Assembly (NCBI GenBank): GCA_963383645.1
Contig: OY726559.1
Location: 122,498,721-122,562,720 of the forward strand
Direction: 5' to 3'
Length of the DNA: 64,000 nt
From: Muscardinus avellanarius
Taxonomy: Eukaryota; Chordata; Mammalia; Rodentia; Gliridae
Part shown: piece by piece, positions 19,727-31,208 of the stretch
How the letters are laid out: the number at the start of each line of letters is the position of its first letter
Numbering within the stretch: the stretch's first letter is position 1
The notes under the pieces: model-generated
The model's input: the letters and a program-made list of their open reading frames with translations, nothing else
Told to the model about the DNA's origin: nothing
Database searches by the model: none
Position numbers and translations under genes: made by a program

Positions 19727-19839
19727 AAAAAGTCGAAGTTCTGGATAGACATAAACCAGTTTCTGAATAATTGATGAAACAGAAAACACATCCCAGCAAA
19801 CACACAGAGCTATAATGGAGTATAAAGTTAGTAAAAGAA

Positions 19840-20300
19840 AATGTTGCACCATAAACTTAAAGCCTACCCTGTCCTTCTGGTGGACGGCGAGGCCACTCTC
19901 ACAGCTCCAGCAACACAGGCATTTTCATCTGGGATTTTCATCCGAGAAACCTCCTCCAGAGACAGAAAAAGGATTCAAAGGGAAGAAGGCTCAGAGGTAG
20001 GGCAGGAGTAAAAGTGGCAAAACTTCAAGCCTACCTGTCCTCTGGTGGACGGCGAGGCCACTCTCACAGCTCCAGCAACACAGGCATCCCAGCTGGACGC
20101 CCCCAGTTGGGCTACTAGCTTTAGGAAATGCAGGAAACTTCATCCAGACAGAGAAGGGCCACGCAGCTCAAGCAGACAGGGGAATATGGAGCAAGGGGAA
20201 AGGGTGGCAAAGCCCCTTCCCATTTAATACCCTCCCGGTGGGCAGCAAACTGGTGGAAAATAAGGCCACCCTCAAGACCCACACACACACAGGGTGCAGG
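19840..20300 (+). repeat. imperfect direct repeats in ERV leader/LTR region
   Basis: The segment around 'ctggtggacggcgaggccac' occurs at 19877 and 20042. A diverged third version ('ctggtggaaaataaggccac') starts at 20250. This gives a unit of roughly 165-210 bp. It precedes the class I gag remnant and is probably its leader or LTR. Confidence 0.7.
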
Positions 20301-20399
20301 GACAGGAGGACGACCTTCTGAGCACAGAAGACCTTGAGATGAGACCCTGTCTTAAGATGAGATTCCAGCAATATCCTAAATGCCTGGGTAATTGGTTTT

Positions 20400-20810
20400 A
20401 GATTGGGAAGCTCTGGTAAGGGGGGGCGACCTTGCCCAGACAGGCCATTAAAACCCCACCCTTTCTCTCTCAAGTGGGATCCCAGAAATCCAAAGTGAAA
20501 GCCGGGTCTCCACTCGCATGCATTCTCCAAAGCAAGGGGGGAAAGCCAGATCCCAAACGTTAAAGCTCTCGTGTTTTTCTGCACCCAAGTATGGCCTCAG
20601 TATGCGCTGGGGGACGGAGACACATGGCCCCATGAGGGAGGTTTAAATTATAACACGATTCGGCAACTAGATCTATTTGGTAAAAAGGAGGAAAGATGGA
20701 TAGAAGTAGCTTATCTTCAGCTGTTCTTTAACTTCAGAGACCACCCAGAGTTCTTTCATGATTGCAGGGTTGAGACAATTGTGGCAGCCTTGGCTAAGGT
20801 AGTGTGAGGA
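20400..20810 (+). pseudogene. gag: class I ERV gag remnant
   Basis: The frame at 20571-20807 reads WPHEGGLNYNTIRQLDLFGK followed by a V-A-Y-L-Q-L-F-F stretch. This is the hallmark of the gag of gammaretrovirus-like class I ERVs just before or at the capsid N-terminus. Upstream 20400-20570 is broken. No pol or env was recognised downstream, so this is a fragment. Confidence 0.72.
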
Positions 20811-21215
20811 AGGAGAGTTTAAAGTTCAATCTGTCCATAGGATCTGTCCATACACAGTTTTCTCTTACGGGCTGAGTTTAAAGCCATATCACTTACTCAA
20901 AGCACTAAGTGCTGGCAGTATTAGTTGATTCTTTACCCAGCAGAAGGGAAGGCCATCCTCAGACAAAGACTAATAGTGCAGGCTGACAACTTGGTTTAAA
21001 GGGACTTGAAAAGGGAAAGACATACAGACAAAAGCCATGAAAGAACTCTGGCTGAGCACAGAAGCCTAGGCTCAAGTCTGCTTAAGGGTGGAAAGCAAGG
21101 GCATCTCTGGAGAAATGCTCTCAACCAGGAGGCCAAATAGGCCCTCCGAGGCCTGGCTCACGGTGCAAAGGGGGACCATTAAATGGCTGAGCACCCAAAT
21201 AAAATATATATAAAA
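20811..21215. other. unassigned, possibly ERV interior
   Basis: No readable gene. The composition resembles the preceding gag remnant. It ends in an A-rich stretch at 21195-21215 that looks like a retroelement tail. Confidence 0.35.
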
Positions 21216-21307
21216 AAATAACATGTTGCACCACTAAGAAGTTAGGATAAGTTGTTCTAGTAGATAGTGTTATTCAAATATATTATTTTAAGTGGTAATA
21301 GTGAATC

Positions 21308-21487
21308 TAGGGTTACTCTACTGCTGAGCTCTATCCCCAGCCCTATTTTGTTTTTCTTTTGAAACAGGGTCTTACTAGATTGCTGAGACTCTCACTATTT
21401 GCTAAAACTGTCCCGAAATCTTCAATCCTCCTGTCTCGGCCTCCCAAGCACTGGGATTATAGTGTGCATCATTACACTCAACTAAGT
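21308..21487 (-). mobile_element. B1-dID SINE, 5'-truncated ID arm
   Basis: Minus-strand copy that lost the outer ID arm. Confidence 0.85.
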
Positions 21488-21544
21488 ACATTACTTTTTA
21501 ATTTGCTTATTACACTGACTTGATGCTCATGATTTTTTTTCCTT

Positions 21545-21760
21545 TTGTGGTAATGGGCATTGAACCCAGGGGCATTCTAGCTCTAAGCTATATCCCCAGC
21601 ACTTTTTTTATTATTTATTTATTTTTCTTTTGTTTTGAAACAGGGTCTTGCTAGGTTGCTGGGAGTCTCACTAAACTGAGGCTAATCTCGAATCTGAGAT
21701 CCTCCTGTCTGGGCCTTCCAAGTAGTGGGATTACAGGTGTGTACCACTGTGTCCAGCTAC
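21545..21760 (-). mobile_element. B1-dID SINE
   Basis: Full-length minus-strand copy with an expanded AT-rich linker (21605-21640). Confidence 0.87.
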
Positions 21761-21814
21761 GATTTGCAAATTTGTATTTTCAACACATACCCCCTCCAAA
21801 GCATAAAACTACAT

Positions 21815-22010
21815 GTGCCAGACATGATGGTGCATGCCTGTCATTCCAGTAGTTCGTGGGTTGAGACAGGAGGACCACAGGTTCGAAGCTAACCTCAACT
21901 TAGCAAGACTCATAGCAAATTAACAGGACCATATTTCCAAATACAAAATTAGTCTGGAGTGTAGCTCAGAGGCAGAATATCCCTGAGTTCAAGCCCCAGT
22001 GACACAACAG
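21815..22010 (+). mobile_element. B1-dID SINE
   Basis: Plus-strand copy of the older type, moderately diverged. Confidence 0.85.
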
Positions 22011-22323
22011 TTAATATCTCAACACTGAATCCACTATTCTCCTTTCTGATTTTATCTTTTTTCTTTTGTTAAATCATATCACCATTGCCCCAATATCCAA
22101 CCTTAAAATCTGAGACTAACCCTAACCTTTCTTTAGTGACCACTTGGACTAAGCTCTAGAGATTCTACCTTTATATCTTTACAACTCTTGCATGTCTCTC
22201 AATTTCTAGTTTCTTTACCCAGCTTGCTTGAGTTACTACAAAATCTTCTATTGTCCAGCATCATAAAAACACTTTTCAAGAAAGCAAATCATGTAAGATA
22301 CATGATTTAAAAACACATCAGTT

Positions 22324-22509
22324 AGCCAGGTGTGGTGGTGCACACTTGCAATCCCAGTACTTGGGAGGCTGAGACAGGGGTATCACAGGTTCTTAGCCAG
22401 CCTGAGCTACTTAGTGAAGCCCTCCACAACTTGGTGATAGCCTGTTTCAAGATAAAGAATAGGGCTTGGGGTTTAGCCCTGAGGTAGAATGCCTGTGGAT
22501 TCAATTCCC

Positions 22510-22513
<4 letters not shown>
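22324..22513 (+). mobile_element. B1-dID SINE
   Basis: Plus-strand copy whose end grades into a CA repeat. Confidence 0.88.

Positions 22514-22561
<48 letters not shown>
22514..22561. repeat. (CA)n microsatellite
   Basis: About 23 CA units between two tandem SINEs. Confidence 0.97.
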
Positions 22562-22562
<1 letters not shown>

Positions 22563-22564
22563 AG

Positions 22565-22792
22565 TTGCCAGGCACGGTGGCACAGAACTATCATCTCAGT
22601 CCCTGGGAGGCTAGGACAGGAGGATCACAGGTTTGCATCCAGGATCAGCAACTTAGTGAGGCTCTCAGCAACTTGGTGAGGCTCTCAGCAACTTGGTGAA
22701 ACCTTGTTTCCAAGTTAAAATAAAAAAAAAAATACGGTTAAGGGTGTAGCCTGGAAGTAGAAGAGCCATGGATTTCATCCCCAGTACCACAC
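22565..22792 (+). mobile_element. B1-dID SINE with tripled linker unit
   Basis: Plus-strand copy in which a 20-bp unit 'caacttggtgaggctctcag' is present about three times (22645-22700), followed by A-rich DNA and a short CA repeat. Confidence 0.87.
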
Positions 22793-22809
22793 ACACACAC
22801 ACACACAAA

Positions 22810-23440
22810 AATCAGTTGTTTATGTAGTCCTTGAGATAAAACTCATACTTCTTAAAGTGGTGTGATAGAATCTATGAATTGGCTACTTTATTATTCATTC
22901 TACTCTCCTAATTAGAGGACGATGGGATGTCGGGAGGGGGCAGGAATCTATATTCCCCATACAGTCTTGCCACTGGAATTCTAGATGGAGTAGATTCTAA
23001 CACATCGATGCCCTTGCACCCAGTCTGGAAGATGAAAATGAGGTAGGAACCATCTCTGCCACTGTTGCTATTGGCAGGCAGGTGATCAAGATATGTGTGA
23101 AGTGCAGCCGAAGCACTTACAGCTCGAGTGTCTCTTCACTAGCTTCATGCATCTGAGAAGCAAGGAGACAGCATCAATGGCGGCCGCAGCGGCTTCCCGA
23201 ACCCCACATCTCAGTCATAAAATCATAGCAATCCCTTGATTTTTATCCTGCCAACCTGTCTACCAGTGTTATGCTTCCCCGTATTACCTAGTTTTCTATC
23301 TGAAATACCCAGAGCATTCTGTTTCCTGCACTACGTTGTGATCCATTAACATGACATAAAGGACCTTTGTGACATATCCTGTATTTCTCTCACCAACCTA
23401 ACTTTATGATGCTCCATCACCCCTCCCTGCACATCCGTCC
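22810..23440. other. unassigned DNA
   Basis: No gene or repeat recognised. A short CpG-containing patch (23176-23206, including a NotI-type GCGGCCGC site) is too small to call an island. Confidence 0.35.
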
Positions 23441-23449
23441 CCTTGGATG

Positions 23450-23640
23450 TGAGCTGTGCTACTACCTGCGGATCCTCAACGTCCCTTGCTTCCCATCGGC
23501 CCCTCTGCTTGAAAGGCCATTTGGGCACTTCAGCTTGCCAACTGCAACTCACTCTGCCAGACTCAGCTTGCACCTTGCCTACTCTGGGAAGCCTTCCTTG
23601 ATATCTCTGTCCCCATCTCTGTGTTCATAATAGAAATTTC
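23450..23640 (+). mobile_element. L2-like LINE fragment
   Basis: The wording 'ctgcttgaaaggcc' and 'gggaagccttccttgat' with intervening C/T-rich DNA resembles the conserved 3' end of L2, a LINE that died before placental radiation. Confidence 0.5.
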
Positions 23641-24394
23641 TTGTTCTTTTTTAATTTTCACATTGCATCTGAGTTCCCTATGTTTGAGATATCCCCATTC
23701 TTCTAGAACAAAGGCTTCCATCTCTATAGAAAGTGTCAGCCACTTGTTTTTTCCAACGTCCTTGTAGTTAGGGTATGTGCACAGGGTTCAAGGTCTGCAA
23801 ATTAGACACATCTATCCTAGACTTTTAATTAGGAGCTAACGACATTAAAAGGGCATTTTTTTGTTTTTGTTGTTTATTTGTTTACAAAACTCTGACAATG
23901 CATAGCAGCAGGAAAAAAAACCTAAAACCAGTTTCTGGAAGCATTTGTGCCAGTAGTTCTAGCAGCAGTGCTGGAGAGCTCAAGCTGGAGCATCTGTGCT
24001 ACTGGCAGTAACCATGTTGTCTTCTCCAGCTCAGTTCTTTATGATTTTGGAAGTTGCTCCTGGCTGCATTCTTTTTGCAGCCTGCCAAGAGACTTTATGT
24101 GCTAACCAATAGTCCTGAATAAATTCTTTTTCTGCTTAAGAAGCCAGAATATTTCCATTGCTTAAGACCAAGAACTTTCACCTATATAATCCCTGCCCCC
24201 TCTGGCCTACTGTGCTTTGTGTATGTGCGTTTGCAACATTGTTCAGCAAATATTTACTCCTATATGCTCCAAATACACTTTCCTGCCCTGTTGATGTTGG
24301 GCTTAGTGAGGAAGAAAAACTTCCTTGGTCAATGGGATGTCAGCATTTGTGATTCAAGCATAGATTTATTAATTATTATTATTATTATTTATTT

Positions 24395-24583
24395 TTTGGT
24401 GGTACTGTGGTTCCTGGAAACACTTCTACTTCCGGGCCACACTCCCAGACCTACTTTTTATATTTTTTAAATTTGGAAACAGGGTCTCCTAAGCCAGCAC
24501 GGCTGGCTTTGAACCTGCGCGATCCTCCTGTCTCCGCCTCCCAAGCGCAGGGATTACAAGCGTGTGCCACCGCGCCCGCCTCA
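24395..24583 (-). mobile_element. B1-dID SINE, young subfamily
   Basis: Minus-strand copy with the short 'aagccagcacggctggctt' linker. An (ATT)n tail lies at 24368-24395. Confidence 0.92.
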
Positions 24584-24689
24584 AGCATAGATTTAAAATA
24601 TGCTTGTGTGTTTGAGCTTGCCCTCGCGCTGTAGTGATGAGGAGAGCCGGGGTGGGTTCCGCACCGCCACACCCAGCTCTAGAGCAGTC

Positions 24690-25240
24690 TTAAATTTACA
24701 GAAAAGTTTAGCAAAAAGTACAAACAGTTCCCACCTGCTGTCCCATCCCTGCCGTTTTCCCTAGTGTTAACATCACACATTGGCACAGTACTTTTGCTAC
24801 AACTTTGGTTACATTAGAATTCACTCTATTTTACAGTTCTATGCGTACCACCTATCTACCATTTTAATACCAAAGAATAGTTTCACCCTCATCACCTCAT
24901 CTATTCATCTCTTCCTTTTCCCAACTAAATCCCTGGAAACCACTGCTCTATTTATTATCTAGCCAGCCCTGCCTTTTTCAGAATATCATATACTTAAAAT
25001 CATAGAGTATGCAGCCTTTTTAGACTGGTTTATTTTACTTAGAAATATGCATTTGAGTTTCTTCCATGTATTTTCATAACTTGAAAGATCTTTCTTTTTA
25101 TCACTGAATAATATTTCATTGTATGGATGTACCAAGTTTGTTTATTCACCTACTAAAAGACGTCTAATTTGGGGGCAATTATGAAAAAAGCTTCTTTTGT
25201 GTGGACATGGTTTTTAAATCATTTGGGTAAATACCTAGGA
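24690..25240 (-). mobile_element. old L1 (L1M-type) 3' region, minus strand
   Basis: The phrases 'gcctttttcagaatatcata', 'ttctttttatcactgaataa' and 'tttgtttattcacctac' are standard reversed L1M 3' sequence. Divergence is high, and no ORF survives. Confidence 0.72.
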
Positions 25241-25249
25241 TGCTCAGAG

Positions 25250-25350
25250 CTTGATTCATTTTCCTAAGGTTATAATAGTCAGGATGTAACACAGAGAGTG
25301 CTTGGACTTAGTCTGACCCAGAATCTGTATACTTAACTATAAACAAAAGT
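25250..25350 (-). mobile_element. MIR-like SINE fragment
   Basis: The order 'ttcctaaggttata', 'gtcaggatgtaacacagag', 'cttggactta', 'tctgacccagaatct' follows the MIR core in reverse. It is short and diverged. Confidence 0.42.
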
Positions 25351-25591
25351 GCCTTTCAGCATGTGATCCAGTCAGACAAAGCCAACAGAGGTGATTTCCT
25401 GAGTGGAGGAGGGTTGAGTTAGAACTGGGAAGAGGAGGAAGGGCTGGGTGAATAGAAATGTGGAGGATGTTTCAATGTGGCGTCAGAGGTTACACAAAAT
25501 GTGAATGTACCAGTAGCACTGAGATATAAACTGAAAAATAGTTAAAATGGTTGCTTATGTGTATTTTACCATGATTTTTTTTAAAGCGTAG

Positions 25592-25821
25592 TGTGGCCAG
25601 GCGTGGTGGCACACGCTTGTAATCCCCGCGCTTGGGAGGCTGAGACAGGAGGATCGAAGCCAGCCTCATCTACTTAGTGAGGCTTTCAGCTACTTAGTGA
25701 GGCTTTGAGCAACTTAGTGAGGCTTTCAGCAACTTAGTGAGTTCCTGTTTCCAAATAAAATATTTTAAAAGTCTGGGAGTATAACCTGGAGGTAGAAAGC
25801 CTCTGGGTTCCACCCCCAGTA

Positions 25822-25822
<1 letters not shown>
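25592..25822 (+). mobile_element. B1-dID SINE with four-fold linker repeat
   Basis: Plus-strand copy in which a 20-bp unit 'ctacttagtgaggctttcag' occurs four times (about 25669-25742), against one or two in most copies. Confidence 0.9.
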
Positions 25823-25872
<50 letters not shown>

Positions 25873-25874
25873 AT
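25823..25874. repeat. (AAAT)n microsatellite
   Basis: About 13 AAAT units following the SINE. Confidence 0.97.
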
Positions 25875-25883
25875 TGTAGTGTG

Positions 25884-26078
25884 AACCTGACGGGCTGTAA
25901 TCCCAGTATTTGGAAGGCTGACAGGAAGATACCAGGTTTGAGACCAGCCTCAGCAACTTAGTGAGGCCTTCTGCAATTCACTGAGACCCCTGTTTCAAAT
26001 TTTAAAAATAAAAGTAGGGCTGGAGGTGTAGCTCAGAACTAGAATGCCCCTGGGTTCAAGTCCCAGTATCACACATAC
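25884..26078 (+). mobile_element. B1-dID SINE, 5'-truncated
   Basis: Older-type copy missing the first bases of the B1 arm. It ends in a CA-rich tail. Confidence 0.85.
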
Positions 26079-26384
26079 ACACACACACACAATATAGTGT
26101 GCTTTTTGATTCATGAGTGTGAAAGTAAATTAATATGACTGAAATTAAAGTTTTATTGGGGGAATAAAAGGAAAGGAAGCCAGACATGTAAATTTAGAAT
26201 AAAATTTTAATTATAGTCTAAGGTTTTGGAGAATCATTGAAAATGATTAAATACAATCAAAATCTGAAATTTTAAAGCATGAACTTGTGCTGTATGAACA
26301 TTTGTTGAAGTGGGGCAAAGCTGGAGGGGAAAACAAACTCCATCCAGTCCAGGAGCATCGATGATATTTAAAACTTATTTGTAC

Positions 26385-26785
26385 GCCAGGCGTGGTGGCG
26401 CACGCTTGTAATCCCCGTGCTTGGGAGGTGAAAACAGGAGGATTGCGCAGGTTCGAAGCCAGCCACGCTGGCTTAAGAGACCCTGTTTCCAAATTTTAAA
26501 AAAAGTATAGCCGGGCATGGTGGCGCACGCTTGTAATCCCTGCGCTTGGGAGGCAGAGACAGGAGGATCGCGCAGGTTCGAAGCCAGCCGCGCGCGCTGG
26601 CTTAGGAGACCCTGTTTCCAAATTTAAAAAAGTATAAAAAATAGGTCTGGGAGTGTAGCCCGGAGGTAGAAGGGCTTCCAGGAACCCCAGTACCACCATC
26701 ATAAAAAAAGTATAAAATAGGTCTGGGAGTGTATCCCGGAAGTAGAAGAGTTTCCAGGAACCCCAGTACCACAAAAAAAAAAAAA
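26385..26785 (+). mobile_element. B1-dID SINE split by a second SINE
   Basis: The outer young-subfamily element runs 26385-26509 and resumes at 26703-26785. Its duplication CTTATTTGTA is at 26374-26383 and after the tail (26787-26796). The break lies in its A-rich linker. Confidence 0.92.
26510..26703 (+). mobile_element. B1-dID SINE nested in another
   Basis: The inner young-subfamily element inserted in the outer copy's linker, with the duplication AAAAAAAGTATA on both sides. Confidence 0.92.
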
Positions 26786-26789
26786 GCTT

Positions 26790-27310
26790 ATTTGTAAATT
26801 TAGGTTTTCTTGCATTTACAAATGATAAATTTTTGCACATTAATCACTTTCTGCATAAGAGAAATGCACATTTGGCTAATTAAAGGTATAAAATTTAAAT
26901 AAAAATTCTGAACATGGTTTGGAAACTCATGTACATATTTATTTAACACCATATCTTTAAGAAGGTTTTTGGAAACTTACTTAGAAAACTAAAAAGTCCT
27001 TGAATGCCAAGTGGTTTAACAGGAAATTTTTAATGAGTTGAGTGTAAGTGAATCAAAAACACATGGATTCTATTTTCTATAAATAACACATGGTTTTGAA
27101 AACTAAAAATGTCCTTGGAAAAATACCTCTTGCATACTACTGAATTAAAAACTTTAAAAACTGTTCTTCCCCAAATGAGGCAGAAACCATTTAGATACTA
27201 GAGAACTATCTTTTGAAGGTCTGGCTGATTGACCACAGCCTATCTTATGTATTTGATTTTGTTGAGAATAAATTACTTTAAGATGGTGTCCAGTGCTACA
27301 TCTATTGGGG
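26790..27310. other. unassigned AT-rich DNA
   Basis: No gene or repeat family recognised. Confidence 0.4.
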
Positions 27311-27335
27311 TTTGTTTGTTTGTTTGTTTGTTTTT

Positions 27336-27540
27336 GCAGTACGGGGGATGGAACCCAGGGGCATTCTATCTCTGAGCTATACCCCAGCTCTATTTTTTAT
27401 TATTCTTTATTTTGAAACAGGGTCTTACTAAGTTGCAGAGGGCCTCACTAAGTAGCTGAGGCTGTCCATAAACTATGATCCTCCTGTCTCAGCCTCCCAA
27501 ATGCTGAGATTACAAGCGTGTGCCACCATGCCCAGTTAGT
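27336..27540 (-). mobile_element. B1-dID SINE
   Basis: Full-length minus-strand copy preceded by a (GTTT)n tail. Confidence 0.9.
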
Positions 27541-27589
27541 ATTTCCATTTTGAGAAGAAATAGAATTGATTTTTTTTTCAGAGAGAATT

Positions 27590-27785
27590 GATTTTTTTTT
27601 TCAATACTGGAGATTGAACCCAGAAACATTCATTCCACCTCCAAGATATACCCTCAACCCTTTTTATTTTGAAAGAGTTTCACAAAGTTGCTGAGTATTA
27701 CTTAGTTGTTTGGCTGGCAATCCTCCTGTCTCAGCCTCCCAAATTCTGGAATTATAGCCATGAATTACCTACCATGCCAGACTAG
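27590..27785 (-). mobile_element. B1-dID SINE, diverged
   Basis: Minus-strand copy with many changes. A short direct duplication 'agaattgattttttttt' (27564-27602) sits before it. Confidence 0.8.
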
Positions 27786-27917
27786 AATTGTTTTTTGTTG
27801 TTTTTTTTTTAAGAGAAAGCAATTGTTTTCATCATCATAAGTTTATTTTCATAGAACAGTAACTCTAGGATTTCAGATATAAGACTAGTAAGAGAGGAGC
27901 TGGCAAAAGGCAGGACC

Positions 27918-27920
<3 letters not shown>

Positions 27921-27966
<46 letters not shown>
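27921..27966. repeat. (TC)n microsatellite
   Basis: About 22 TC units. Confidence 0.97.
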
Positions 27967-27968
<2 letters not shown>

Positions 27969-28770
27969 TAGAAGGAGATAGCTACACTATCTGGAATCCA
28001 GAAGAAGAAATTAATTTTTATGTTAGTGTCATAGTTGAAACCATCCAGTTCTTTTGGTATTCAAAAGTTTTCTATGTGAAGAAGTGGACATTGCCTCTTA
28101 TAATTTGCAGTCCTCCTTTTTTCCAAGGTGGTGAAACTGGCTACGTTTTGATAAATTTAGAGTGAAAAACATGCAGGCAAAATTTCTTTGGAATAAAATA
28201 TAAATATTGTGTAGTGAAATGAAATGCACCCTAATATATTCCCAATTGGACACTGGTTAAAGGACCAGAAGCACTGAAAAAAGAAGAGATATTTAGATTA
28301 ACAGATTAGACTTGAGAGTCTGGAAATAAATCCTTATATTTATAATCAATTAATTTCCAATTAATGTGCCAAGAGAGTTCAATGGAAAAAGAATAATGTT
28401 TCAAAAAAATGGTCTTAGCATAACTGTATTTCTATCTGCTAAAGAATGAAGTTGTGCTCTTATTCCATACACAAAATTTAATTCAAAATAGATCAAAGAC
28501 CTAAATGGATCAAAGACCAACTAAAATAAGTCAAAGATAAACTATAAAAATCTTAGACAAAATACAGGCATAAACCTTAATCTTAGATTTGACACTGATT
28601 TTTTTTAGCGATGGCACCAAAAGCACAAACCATAAACAAAATTCATCAACACTGAAAACTCTGTACTTCAAAGGACACCTTCAAGAAAGTGTAATTACAA
28701 CCCAAAGAATTTGGGAAAAACTTGCCAATCATATTTCTGATAAAAGACTTCTATCTAAAATACAAAAAGG

Positions 28771-28957
28771 TACCCGGGCGTGGTAATCCCAGCATTCAGG
28801 AGGCTGAGACCAGAGGATCATGGTTCACTGCCAGCCTCAGCTACTTAGTGAGGCTCTTTGCAACTCAGTGAGGCCCTGTTTCAAAATAAAGAATAAAAAT
28901 AGGGCTGGGAGTGTAGCTCGGAGGTAGAATACCCCTGGGTTCCATCCCCAGTACCAC
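28771..28957 (+). mobile_element. B1-dID SINE
   Basis: Copy lacking the first part of the B1 arm, inserted in old L1, followed by (AAAAT)n. Confidence 0.88.
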
Positions 28958-29002
28958 AAATAAAATAAAATAAAATAAAATAAAATAAAATAAAATAAAA
29001 TA
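28958..29002. repeat. (AAAAT)n microsatellite
   Basis: About nine units between two SINEs. Confidence 0.95.
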
Positions 29003-29009
29003 TAAAAAG

Positions 29010-29195
29010 GTCAGGTGGAGTGGTAAGCCCAGTACTTGGGAGGCTGAGACAAGAGGATCTCATGTTTGAGGACAACCTCAGCAAGTAGTGAAACCATCAT
29101 CAACCTTGTGAGACTCTGTTTCAAAAAAAAAAAAATCAAATAGGGCATGTAATTTGGAGGTAGAATGCCTTTGGGTTCAATCCCCAGTACAAAAT
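29010..29195 (+). mobile_element. B1-dID SINE, diverged
   Basis: Older-type copy inserted next to the previous one. It ends in (AATTAACT)n-like DNA. Confidence 0.82.
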
Positions 29196-29282
29196 TAATA
29201 AATTAACTAATTAATTAACTAATAAAGAATTATAACAACTCAATAATAAAAAGACAAATAACTCAACTTAAAATGGGTAAAG

Positions 29283-29505
29283 AGGCCAGGTGTGGTGGTA
29301 CACGCTTGTAATCCCAGCATTTGAGAGGCTGAGACCAGAGGATCGCGGTTTGTGAACAGCCCCAGCTACTTAGTGAGGCCCTCTGCAACTTAGTGAGATG
29401 CTGTTTCAAAATAAAGTCCTATATTTTTTTATTAAATATAGGAGGGGGGTTGTGGCTCAGAGGTAGGATGCCCCTGGGTTCCATCCCCAGTACCACACAC
29501 ACAAA
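29283..29505 (+). mobile_element. B1-dID SINE
   Basis: Full-length copy within the old L1, with an extra AT-rich linker (29415-29440). Confidence 0.88.
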
Positions 29506-29574
29506 AAAAGAAAAGGGTAAAGAATCTGAATAGACATTTTTCCAACACTGACATTACTTAACATACATGAAATT

Positions 29575-29740
29575 ACCAAAGTCAATCTCCATATCCCGTA
29601 TGGGGAAGGAGGAGAGCAGGGAGAAGCCGGGAAAGCCCAGCAAGCGCTGTGTGCACATAGGTCACTATGGCTATGAACTGCATTATGATGGGAGACTACA
29701 ATGCACCAATAAAAGTTTTTTTAAAAAAGAAGATACACAG
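29575..29740 (+). mobile_element. 5'-truncated young L1 3' end
   Basis: A G/A-rich tract (29600-29640) followed by 'caatgcaccaataaaag' and poly-A matches the terminal wording of the chimeric elements at 35-48 kb. It is read as a short L1 3' end inserted in old L1. Confidence 0.6.
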
Positions 29741-30264
29741 TATAGTCAATAAGGCATTCGATGCCATTAGTTATCACAAGTTATCATAGAACAGAAAAAA
29801 ATCACACCACTTCATTACACCTAGAATGGTTATAATTAAATACACAAAATAATAAGTGTTAACAAGGATGTAGATACATTGGAACCTTCATGCACTGTTC
29901 TTTGGAATGTGAAATGGTGCCAAATTTCTCAAGTTTCAACATAGAATTATGATCCATCAATTCTTCTACTGGGCATAACTCAAGAGAAATGAAAACATAT
30001 GTCTACACAAAAACTACTACATGAATTTTAATAGCAGAATTATTTATACTAGTGAAATTTAGGAAGACCCAAATGACCATCCGCTGATGAATAGATATAT
30101 AAAATGTGGCATATTCCTTCAAGAGAATATTATTTGGCAATAAAAAGAAACGAATTACTGGAACATAATGCAACATGAATGGACCTTGAAAATATTATAC
30201 TAAGTGAAAAGAGCTATAGTTTATAATTCCATTTATATAAGTAGTTAGAATGGGCAATGCCACA

Positions 30265-30370
30265 GAAGCTATGAACAGTGGAACAAGCCTGTAATCCCAG
30301 TACTTGGGAAGCGAGAATCACAGGCCCAGGGCCAGCCTCAGCAATTTAGTGAGACCCTCTTTCGAAATAT
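30265..30370 (+). mobile_element. B1-dID SINE fragment
   Basis: B1 arm and part of the linker only, ending in A-rich DNA where the next copy inserted. Confidence 0.78.
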
Positions 30371-30378
30371 AAACAAAA

Positions 30379-30585
30379 GCCAGGTGTGGTAGCACACGCT
30401 AGTAATCCCAGTACTTGGGAGGCTGAGATAGGGGGATATCAGGTTTGCAGCCAGCCTCAGCTACTTAGTGAGGCTCTCTGAAATTTAGTGAGATCCTGTT
30501 TCAAAATAAAGAATAAAAAAATAGGGCTGGGGATGTAGCTCAAAGGTAGAATGCCCCTGGGTTCATTCCTTAGTACCACAAAAAA
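30379..30585 (+). mobile_element. B1-dID SINE
   Basis: Full-length older-type copy placed directly after the fragment. Confidence 0.88.
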
Positions 30586-30690
30586 ATTTTTAAATAAAAA
30601 CCAAAAGGTCTGGGGGGGTGTAGGTAGAATGTAGTCACTGAAGGTAGAATACTCCTGAGCCATTTTATTTTGTTTTATTTATTTTATTCT

Positions 30691-30901
30691 GTGGTACTAG
30701 TGATTGGACCCAGGAGGATTCTACCTCTGAGCTACATTCCCACCCCTATTTATTTATATTTTGAAACAGGGTCTTTGAAACAGGTCTGGCTAGGTTGATG
30801 AGAGTCTCATTACTTGCTGAGGCTGCCCCCGAACCTGTAATCCTCCTGTCACAGCCACCCAAGTACTGTGATTATAAGTGTGCACCACCACACCAGGCTT
30901 C
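30691..30901 (-). mobile_element. B1-dID SINE
   Basis: Minus-strand copy with a short duplicated 'tttgaaacagg' in the linker. Confidence 0.87.
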
Positions 30902-31002
30902 AGACATTGTTTTAAATACTAAAGATACAGAAGTGAACAGGACAAGTTGCTGTCAGCCTGTACTGAATAACATGAAAATCTAGAAGAAGAAAATATAAGA
31001 TA

Positions 31003-31208
31003 GGCCGGGCGTGGTGGCCGCACACTTGTAATCCCCGCATTTGGGAGGCTGAGACCAGAGGATCACAGTTTGCGGACGGCCTCAGCTATTTAGTGAGGCC
31101 CTCCGCAACTTAGTGAGACCTTGTTTCAAAATAAAGAATAAAAAAAAAATGGGGCAGGGGGTGTAGCTCGGAGGTCAAATGCCTCTGGGTTCCATCCCCA
31201 GGCCCACA
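31003..31208 (+). mobile_element. B1-dID SINE
   Basis: Full-length plus-strand copy. An AT-rich palindromic tail (31210-31265) follows. Confidence 0.9.

Larger units (their letters stand above)
28270..30255 (+). mobile_element. old L1 (L1M-type) ORF2 3' part, plus strand
   Basis: Sense ORF2-end sequence is recognisable in pieces: 'gatcaaagacctaaatgg', 'aaaatcttagacaaaatac', 'atgcactgttctttggaatg', 'taagtgaaaagagc'. It is broken by at least three SINEs and by a young L1 3' end at 29575-29740. Many stops are present. Confidence 0.78.

Noticed and set aside
22500..22562. CRISPR-like or other prokaryotic arrays
   Set aside because: All short-period arrays in the window are ordinary microsatellites. 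The DNA is mammalian.
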